Assembly (NCBI GenBank): GCA_029856615.1
Contig: JAHKLF010000001.1
Location: 1-28,522 of the forward strand
Direction of reading: 5' to 3'
DNA from: Candidatus Njordarchaeota archaeon
GTDB lineage: Archaea > Asgardarchaeota > Njordarchaeia > Njordarchaeales > Njordarchaeaceae
Length of the DNA stretch: 28,522 bases
The translations under genes were made by a program, and so were the position numbers. The first letter of the stretch is position 1. Each line of letters starts with the position of its first letter. The notes under the pieces are model-generated. The model made no database searches, had not been told where the DNA came from, and saw nothing but the letters and a program-made list of their open reading frames with translations. Shown in pieces: positions 23,431 to 28,522 of the stretch.

Positions 23431-24624
23431 TTGATCATGCAACAGGGCGGCGCCGACTGGTTATCATGGATAATATTCTTCCTGCTCCTACTGTTTTTAA
23501 CGGAGATACAAACATATATGTTGATTTATAGTATAACATCATTTTTAAATGAGGTACGCGTCTACGATAGACTTGGACAGTGGTATGTGGTTGCAATAAT
23601 ACTCAGCGCAAGGAAAGATCTTATAAACAGGGCAACGGGCACAACACCTTATGAGAAAGCAATTTCTCTAAAAAAAGATCCTGAATTTTTACGCCTATTA
23701 GAGTGGACAAAGGAAGTACTAGATTCATTTCTCATTACTCCCGTAACACTTGATCCAAGCGGTGTATTACAGAGATTAGAGCACCTATTAGATGTGCGCA
23801 AAAAGAGACTACGTGGTATCGCGTCAAGAATCGCTCTTGATGCCCCTGATCATCTTAAACGGAACTTAGAGAGCGCGCTGGAAGCTGCTTCAGCTATCCA
23901 TACTATTTATAAGATCGCTGAGCACATATTTAGAGTTGGTGTGAACACCAAGTCTTATGTTTATCTAATGCAGCTTAAGATGCTCATCCCCTTCCTAAGA
24001 GAGATAGTGATATCTTATTATGATGCTCTTAAAGCCTTCCGTGCAGGTATCCCTATCGGGGACAGTGTTGGCCCCATGGTTGCACGGAAATTCTTTGGAG
24101 AGGAGGTAGAAGTTGATAGAGAGAATGATATCGCCTACAGCGTCTCGGAGTTCGAAGGGAGATACATACTCGCGATTAAAGCTTTAGGGCCAGGGAGCGA
24201 AGTTGGTAAGCCAGGGGAAGTCATAAGACGAATAATTAAGGAATTAAATGGTGATGTACAAGCCGTAATAACTGTGGACGCTGCCTTGCGGCTAGAGAGC
24301 GAAAAAACCGGGAGCGTTGCTGTTGGTGTAGGAGCGGCAATCGGAGATCCTGGGCCTGAGAAATTTAAAATTGAACATGCTTGTACTGAGTACAAAATTC
24401 CTTTATACGCGGTTATAATTAAGGAATCTTATATAGAAGCCGTTACTCCGATGAACAGAGAAATTGCTGATGCCGCCGACAAAGCTATTGAAACGATTAA
24501 AAGAATTATTTTAGAGGAGGTACCTAAAGAAGGAAGAGTCATCTTAGCGGGTATTGGGAATACTGTAGGTGTTGGTAATGAAGGCATTAAACTTTCAAAC
24601 AAAGGCATTGAGAGTGCATCTTAA
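23431..24624 (+). CDS. DUF1512 family archaeal membrane-anchored protein
   Basis: The 397-residue protein matches DUF1512: an N-terminal membrane helix (WLSWIIFFLLLLFLTEIQTYML), VLQRLEHLLDVRKKRLRGIA, LKRNLESALEAASAIHTIYK, the Gly-rich AFRAGIPIGDSVGPMVA, and VAVGVGAAIGDPGPEKFKIE. The family is confined to archaea and has no known activity; the Gly-rich C-terminal half resembles an alpha/beta nucleotide- or ligand-binding domain. TTG 23431 is chosen because GGAGGT lies 7 nt upstream; TTG 23416 precedes the SD site. It is followed by hisS after 17 bp, forming a rightward operon with the radical SAM gene. Confidence 0.87.
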   Translation: MIMQQGGADWLSWIIFFLLLLFLTEIQTYMLIYSITSFLNEVRVYDRLGQWYVVAIILSARKDLINRATGTTPYEKAISLKKDPEFLRLLEWTKEVLDSFLITPVTLDPSGVLQRLEHLLDVRKKRLRGIASRIALDAPDHLKRNLESALEAASAIHTIYKIAEHIFRVGVNTKSYVYLMQLKMLIPFLREIVISYYDALKAFRAGIPIGDSVGPMVARKFFGEEVEVDRENDIAYSVSEFEGRYILAIKALGPGSEVGKPGEVIRRIIKELNGDVQAVITVDAALRLESEKTGSVAVGVGAAIGDPGPEKFKIEHACTEYKIPLYAVIIKESYIEAVTPMNREIADAADKAIETIKRIILEEVPKEGRVILAGIGNTVGVGNEGIKLSNKGIESAS

Positions 24625-24641
24625 GTACATAGGTGTCATAA

Positions 24642-25949
24642 ATGAAGCTATGCCCCCCTAGTGGATTTAGAGATTTCGAACCCAAGGAAATGATACTTCG
24701 TAAACGCATAATTGATATAATAGAGAATTGTTTCATCAGATATGGCTTTGATCCTATTGAAACTCCAGCAATAGAGCACTGGGAAGTATTCGAAGGAAAA
24801 TACGGAGAAGAAGCAGAAAATAAATTGATTTATCGTTTTAAAGATCCTTGGTCCAACAAGATTTTTGCCTTAAGATTTGATTTAACAGTGCCAATGGCAC
24901 GTTTCTTTGCACAGAGAGCTTTTCCATTACCATTTAAAAGATATCACATTGGAAGAGTTTGGAGGCATGAACGCCCTCAAAAAGGACGATATAGAGAGTT
25001 TTGGCAAGCTGATGCTGATATAATCGGAAGTTCCTCTCCAGAAACTGATGCTGAATTAATCGACCTAACAATTCATATCTTCGAGAAATTAGGTTTCAAG
25101 AACTTCATTTTAAAACTCAATGATAGGAGACTTCTTAAAGGAATCTTTGAAGAAGAGCTCAGGATTAAAGAAGTCTTACAAATATACAGAGCTATCGATA
25201 AATTGGATAAAATCGGATTGGAAGGCGTTAAAGGTGAATTAGAAAAAATAATCTCAGATAAAATAATTGTTAGAAAAATCCTCGAAATAATATCATGGGA
25301 GAAAGACACTGATGATCTCTTAGAATACATATCAAGTAATTTCTTAAAAAACGAAAACGTCAGAATCGCTATAAATCATTTAACAGAAATGTTAGATCTT
25401 CTTAGTGGGAGAAAAAGCTTTTTAAAGTTGTCTTTAAATCTAGTAAGAGGACTTGATTATTATACGGGCCCTGTATGGGAGGTAATCATCAGCGATTTAC
25501 CATTATGGTCCGTTGCGGGTGGAGGAAGGTATGATAATTTAATAGAATTATACTCTGGAAAAACTACTCCCGCATCTGGTACGTCAATAGGAATTGAAAG
25601 AGTTATTGATGCTGGTAAAGAAATTGGACTCTTTACTACTAGTAAGCAGACATATACGCAAATTTATGTAGCACCATTATCAATGGAATTCTATAAATTC
25701 GCTTGGGATATTGCAAATGTTTTAAGAAAAAATGGATTTTGCGTCCAAATAGACCTCATGCGTAGAAGCGAAAAAAAGCAAAGAGAATACGTAAGTAAGA
25801 AGAATATCCCAATCATAATTTTCGTGGGTAAAAAAGAAGTAAAAAATAAAATCCTCACTATATTCTTCCGTGATGCTCAAGAACGCGCAGAGATCCCTTC
25901 CGCTAATTTAATTAATTATCTAAAGGAACATATTTCGCACTGCGGTTAA
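24642..25949 (+). CDS. hisS: Histidyl-tRNA synthetase
   Basis: The class II synthetase charges tRNA-His. Motif 1 lies in the N-terminal region after CPPSGFRDF; motif 2 is GRVWRHERPQKGRYREFWQAD; the histidine-specific block is LVRGLDYYTGPVWEV; motif 3 is GTSIGIERV after AGGGRYDNLI. A C-terminal anticodon-binding domain (IYVAPLSMEFYKFAWDIANVLRK... IIFVGKKEV) completes the 435-residue protein, which is a normal length. AGGTG lies before ATG 24642. It is the middle gene of a DUF1512-hisS-radical SAM run. Confidence 0.96.
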   Translation: MKLCPPSGFRDFEPKEMILRKRIIDIIENCFIRYGFDPIETPAIEHWEVFEGKYGEEAENKLIYRFKDPWSNKIFALRFDLTVPMARFFAQRAFPLPFKRYHIGRVWRHERPQKGRYREFWQADADIIGSSSPETDAELIDLTIHIFEKLGFKNFILKLNDRRLLKGIFEEELRIKEVLQIYRAIDKLDKIGLEGVKGELEKIISDKIIVRKILEIISWEKDTDDLLEYISSNFLKNENVRIAINHLTEMLDLLSGRKSFLKLSLNLVRGLDYYTGPVWEVIISDLPLWSVAGGGRYDNLIELYSGKTTPASGTSIGIERVIDAGKEIGLFTTSKQTYTQIYVAPLSMEFYKFAWDIANVLRKNGFCVQIDLMRRSEKKQREYVSKKNIPIIIFVGKKEVKNKILTIFFRDAQERAEIPSANLINYLKEHISHCG

Positions 25950-25950
25950 T

Positions 25951-27084
25951 ATGAGGAAAGATATTATGAAAGAAAGATTTGAGCGTATTAGAAAAATAAG
26001 CGAAAAACTTCTTGAAACTCCCTGTGCTAGATTGGCAATACTATGGGAAGAATTGGATAACAACATTGTTCAATGCAATGTGTGCGAGCGACATTGTAAA
26101 ATTCCTCCAGGTTATCGTGGAATGTGTGGTGCTCGGTATAATCATGGAGGAGAATTATATGTCCTGACATACGGCAATATTAGTTCAATCTCTAATAATC
26201 CTATGGCTAAAAAACCGTTTAACAATTTCTTTCCTGATGAATATGCCTTAACAGTTGGTTCCTGGGGGTGCAATTTCACATGCCCATGGTGCCAAAATTG
26301 GGAGATCAGTAAATATTGGGCCACCAAGTGTCATTATTTATCCCCAAGTAGATTTATTGAATTAATGAGAAAATATGGATCAACAGGAACAAGTTTCTCC
26401 TTTAATGAGCCATCAGTAACCTTATTCGAGTATTCTTTAGATGTAATGCCTCTAGCAAAAAAACATGGCTTTTTTAACACATATGTTACTAATGGGTATA
26501 TGACGCTAGAGGCTACTAAACTTCTAATCAAACACGGCTTGGATGCAGCCAATATAGATATTAAAGGATGTTCAAATATATCGAAATGGATTGGTGCTGA
26601 TGTCGAAAAAGTATGGAGAACAGCTCAGTTTTTAAAATTAAATGGCGTCCACGTCGAGATTACGACATTAATCATTCCAACAGTTAATGATGATGAAAAA
26701 TGTCTGAAATCGATAGCAAAAAGAATAAAAGATGAGTTAGGGGCCGATACTCCGTGGCATGTTACTAGGTATTATGCGGAATATAAGGCATTAGAGTTCA
26801 ATTTGCCACCGGCTACTTCAATTGAAACTGTGGAGAAAGCGTGGAAAATTGGTAAGGATGTAGGCTTAGAGTATGTTTATGTGGGGAACATTATGAATCA
26901 TCCTTATGAGAGTACATACTGCCCTAAATGCAATACTTTGTTAATCAGAAGATATGGAATCTGGGGAGTTGATGTTTTAATAACTGAGAATAAATGCCCT
27001 AACTGTGGATATCCACTGGCAATAACTTTTCGCAGAAAAAGTGATGGAAAAATATTTCGCGGGAATCCAGCGAAAATAAGCTAA
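25951..27084 (+). CDS. AmmeMemoRadiSam-type radical SAM enzyme
   Basis: The 377-residue protein has an N-terminal cysteine-rich region (QCNVCERHCKIPPGYRGMCGAR), the radical SAM cluster motif CNFTCPWCQNW (CxxxCxxC), GTSFSFNEPSV and NIDIKGCS of the SAM-binding barrel, and a C-terminal zinc-ribbon (CPKC, CPNC). This matches the radical SAM member of the AMMECR1-Memo-radical SAM set related to pyruvate-formate-lyase activators. The two partners (AMMECR1 and Memo) are not adjacent. The substrate is unknown. ATG 25951 lies 1 bp after hisS; ATG 25966 behind GAGG is an alternative. It overlaps the convergent primase-like gene by 4 bp. Confidence 0.88.
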   Translation: MRKDIMKERFERIRKISEKLLETPCARLAILWEELDNNIVQCNVCERHCKIPPGYRGMCGARYNHGGELYVLTYGNISSISNNPMAKKPFNNFFPDEYALTVGSWGCNFTCPWCQNWEISKYWATKCHYLSPSRFIELMRKYGSTGTSFSFNEPSVTLFEYSLDVMPLAKKHGFFNTYVTNGYMTLEATKLLIKHGLDAANIDIKGCSNISKWIGADVEKVWRTAQFLKLNGVHVEITTLIIPTVNDDEKCLKSIAKRIKDELGADTPWHVTRYYAEYKALEFNLPPATSIETVEKAWKIGKDVGLEYVYVGNIMNHPYESTYCPKCNTLLIRRYGIWGVDVLITENKCPNCGYPLAITFRRKSDGKIFRGNPAKIS

Positions 27085-28205
27085 CTAAAAAACGAAAATA
27101 GTCCCACTTTTAATCGTTTCACGAGCTCTGATGGATCAGATGGTTCCATCCTAAATGCTTCCTGAAGAAAATTTCTTTTTAATACTACTACTTCGACTCT
27201 CGCTTCTTCGGGTTTAAAATCTTTTAAATCACGCATATGAACAGGTACTGAAACTAGGCCCGTCTTGTGATGCATTGACCAAGGGGCTCTCACATCTCCT
27301 TCGGGTTTTAACGAAGACCAATCTAAAAGAATCTGTCTCTTTCTTAATTCTTTTTTTGCTACTGTAGCTGTAGTTATTGGTTCGTAAATGAGATCTCCGT
27401 ATTTCTCCTTTAGCTCATTATATTTATCCTTCAAATGCTCCTCAACTAAGTCTCTTATCACGTTGACACTAGATCTATAAATATCGAATGTTCCAAGCGG
27501 TTTAGTAAAAGCCACCCATATTTGAAAACCCCTTGATCCACTAAATTTAATGTATGGATTTAAGTTAAGCTCGTCTCGCATGACATAGTATGTTTCAAGT
27601 GTTACATCTTTTATAAGAGAAAAACCTAATTCACCTGCATTCTTAATATCTTCTCCCGCATCGAGGTCAATAATCAGCCAGTCGGGGTAATTTATGTTTA
27701 TTTTATGCACATAGGGAATGAAATCTATAGCATGCATGTTAATATATCTCATCAAGTCGTGTTCTGTATTTATGAAATGATACTTCTTAGGTTTAAATTT
27801 AGCATACCGCGAAAAGACGGGTTTAATTTTATGTATCGGATCCGATTCATCGGAAAAAACCTTTACAACCGATACAGGTCTATCTCTTAGGAAAGGTAAA
27901 ATTAAGTCTGAAATCTGAGGATAATAAAATCGGGCCATGAGCACTAACCGATAACTCAAATTCATTTCATCATCATAAGCTAATCGCCACGCCTCTTTTC
28001 TCCCCTCCTCAGTTATAGCGTAGCCATCTCTTATCTTCCTAGCAAACCCCTCTCTTATAAGTTCATTAAGTGCGCTAATGATTTCTTGCTTTGAAGCCCT
28101 GCAGTCTCTCGATACTTTCTCTACAATATGATCTAAGCTGACTATCTTCCCAGCCGGCTTAATGGCAAGTAGCAATAAAACCCTATCCTTAACCCTTTTC
28201 TCCAT
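27081..28205 (-). CDS. Archaeo-eukaryotic primase-superfamily protein (LigD-Pol/PriS-like) with N-terminal winged helix
   Basis: The 374-residue protein joins two parts. Residues 1-75 look like a winged helix (DRVLLLLAIKPAGKIVSLDH, SKQEIISALNELIREGFARK, DGYAITEEG). The rest matches the polymerase fold of LigD-Pol/PriS: RPVSVVKVF, a metal-binding DxD in LIIDLDAG (Asp180, Asp182), FSGSRGFQIW, a third acid in ILLDWSS (Asp295) and VRAPWSMHHKTGLVSVPV. The expected His of the SxxxxxH motif is Gln228. The C terminus ends KVGLFSFFS, a PIP-box-like tail. No ligase, Ku or nuclease gene is adjacent, so a repair or priming role is inferred. ATG 28205 is behind GGTG sites. Confidence 0.75.
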   Translation of the reverse strand: MEKRVKDRVLLLLAIKPAGKIVSLDHIVEKVSRDCRASKQEIISALNELIREGFARKIRDGYAITEEGRKEAWRLAYDDEMNLSYRLVLMARFYYPQISDLILPFLRDRPVSVVKVFSDESDPIHKIKPVFSRYAKFKPKKYHFINTEHDLMRYINMHAIDFIPYVHKININYPDWLIIDLDAGEDIKNAGELGFSLIKDVTLETYYVMRDELNLNPYIKFSGSRGFQIWVAFTKPLGTFDIYRSSVNVIRDLVEEHLKDKYNELKEKYGDLIYEPITTATVAKKELRKRQILLDWSSLKPEGDVRAPWSMHHKTGLVSVPVHMRDLKDFKPEEARVEVVVLKRNFLQEAFRMEPSDPSELVKRLKVGLFSFFS

Positions 28206-28292
28206 GACACCTTCACCTTAAGAAAAATATTTAAGGCATCCTCATTGATAAAAATAAGTTAGTCATCTGTAATGAATAATACTATCAGAATC

Positions 28293-28393
28293 GCCGGGGT
28301 TGCCGAGCTGGAACGGCGCCGGACTTGAGATAAGAACACTAGAAATCCGGTGGCGATTTCGCCTCGCGGGTTCGAGTCCCGCCCCCGGCACCA
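28293..28393 (+). tRNA. tRNA-Ser (anticodon TGA) with a 15-nt intron
   Basis: Class II cloverleaf: acceptor GCCGGGG/CCCCGGC, D stem GCC/GGC, anticodon stem CCGGA/TCCGG (28319-28323 / 28346-28350), variable arm GGCGA/TCGCC with one loop base different from the other tRNA-Ser, and T stem GCGGG/CCCGC. The anticodon TGA is at 28326-28328. The loop between the anticodon stems is 22 nt rather than 7, so 15 nt are removed. The discriminator is A (28390) and CCA is encoded (28391-28393). Confidence 0.93.
28330..28344 (+). other. Archaeal tRNA intron at position 37/38
   Basis: Removing 28330-28344 restores a 7-nt loop, CTTGAGA. The junctions fit a bulge-helix-bulge for the splicing endonuclease: 3-nt bulges AGA (28328-28330) and AAA (28343-28345) flank a 4-bp helix (28324-28327 with 28339-28342) that has one T-T mismatch, so the motif is slightly relaxed. 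Confidence 0.8.
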
Positions 28394-28447
28394 TCTTACT
28401 TTGCTCTAAAATTTCCCTATTTTTGCCCCCATAATGCCTACTTTGCA

Positions 28448-28522
28448 TCAAAAGGCATCATCTCCATCACCTCTAACCACGATGTAGCCAAGACTTCTAA
28501 GCAAATTAATTGCCCTCAAAAC
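28448..28522 (-). CDS. C-terminal fragment of an unrecognised protein (cut by window end)
   Basis: On the minus strand the frame is open from the window edge and stops at TGA 28448-28450 after 24 residues (LRAINLLRSLGYIVVRGDG, then DDAF). The helix-then-strand pattern is protein-like, and no competing frame is open here, but the fragment is too short for a family call. The 3' end faces the tRNA-Ser gene, with 54 bp between. Confidence 0.35.
   Translation of the reverse strand, partial: VLRAINLLRSLGYIVVRGDGDDAF

Noticed and set aside
26690..26715. ATGATGA followed by CTGA within the radical SAM gene
   Set aside because: Spacing is only about 8 nt, no second box pair exists, and the bases are coding.
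28263..28451. Minus-strand frame encoding a peptide with PGAGLEPAR
   Set aside because: This is antisense to tRNA-Ser(TGA). GAGLEPA-type peptides are a well-known artefact of translating the T arm and acceptor of class II tRNA genes.
1..28522. CRISPR arrays, insertion sequences, phage or plasmid genes
   Set aside because: No repeat-spacer pattern, transposase motif, integrase or terminal inverted repeat was seen; the only long repeat is the shared body of the two tRNA-Ser genes.

Overview
This is chromosomal DNA from an AT-rich archaeon, most likely a member of the TACK group (Thermoproteota and relatives). The archaeal markers are RadA, Spt4, a Hel308-type helicase, ribosomal proteins L18e and S30e, a UbiD-type decarboxylase of the archaeal mevalonate type, the UPF0200/UPF0201 pair, DUF1512 and an intron-bearing tRNA-Ser. 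S30e argues against most Euryarchaeota. Many starts follow a GGTGAT-type Shine-Dalgarno (SD) site 3-4 nt before ATG, GTG or TTG, and I used this to choose starts. GC-rich tRNA arms and several C/D-box guide RNAs suggest a thermophile; that is inference.

Layout. 1-2160: a truncated gene, an ASCH-domain protein, a probable C/D RNA and a UbiD-family decarboxylase. 2262-5473: tRNA-Asn, then a leftward information cluster (Spt4, a one-domain TFS/RPB9-like zinc ribbon, a RadA paralogue, a small membrane protein), then a rightward longin-like membrane protein led by a strong C/D-box RNA. 5488-8012: ribosomal protein S10, a 42-residue membrane protein missed by length cut-offs, a bacterial-PH-like membrane protein, a secreted/anchored protein and an ITPase (RdgB/HAM1). 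8098-9868: a rightward TPR / MIP18 / L18e / L13 operon. 9895-13021: coiled-coil winged-helix protein, a second C/D-box RNA, a PPP protein phosphatase, UPF0201, UPF0200 kinase and S30e. 13232-16950: radA facing a Hel308-like helicase with a large insertion. 17207-20655: COG1340 coiled-coil protein, membrane-anchored protein, tRNA-Ser(GGA), COG1407-type phosphoesterase and two small membrane proteins. 20750-28522: type IA topoisomerase, DUF1512 protein, HisRS, AmmeMemoRadiSam-type radical SAM enzyme, an archaeo-eukaryotic primase-superfamily protein with an N-terminal winged helix, an intron-containing tRNA-Ser(TGA) and the end of another gene.

The themes are translation and rRNA modification, transcription elongation (Spt4, zinc ribbon) and DNA recombination/repair (RadA, RadA paralogue, Hel308, topoisomerase, primase-like). 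The most notable finding is a set of C/D-box guide RNAs placed just upstream of, and on the same strand as, protein genes. One (4499-4547) has two 12-nt guides that both match conserved 16S rRNA; its D' guide is also a perfect Shine-Dalgarno sequence. A second (10719-10769) matches the 16S region near E. coli position 1050. Three DNA-processing proteins also carry PCNA-binding (PIP-box-like) motifs, the best one inside the Hel308 insertion. No mobile element, CRISPR array or phage gene was seen, and no gap longer than 300 bases lacks a gene.
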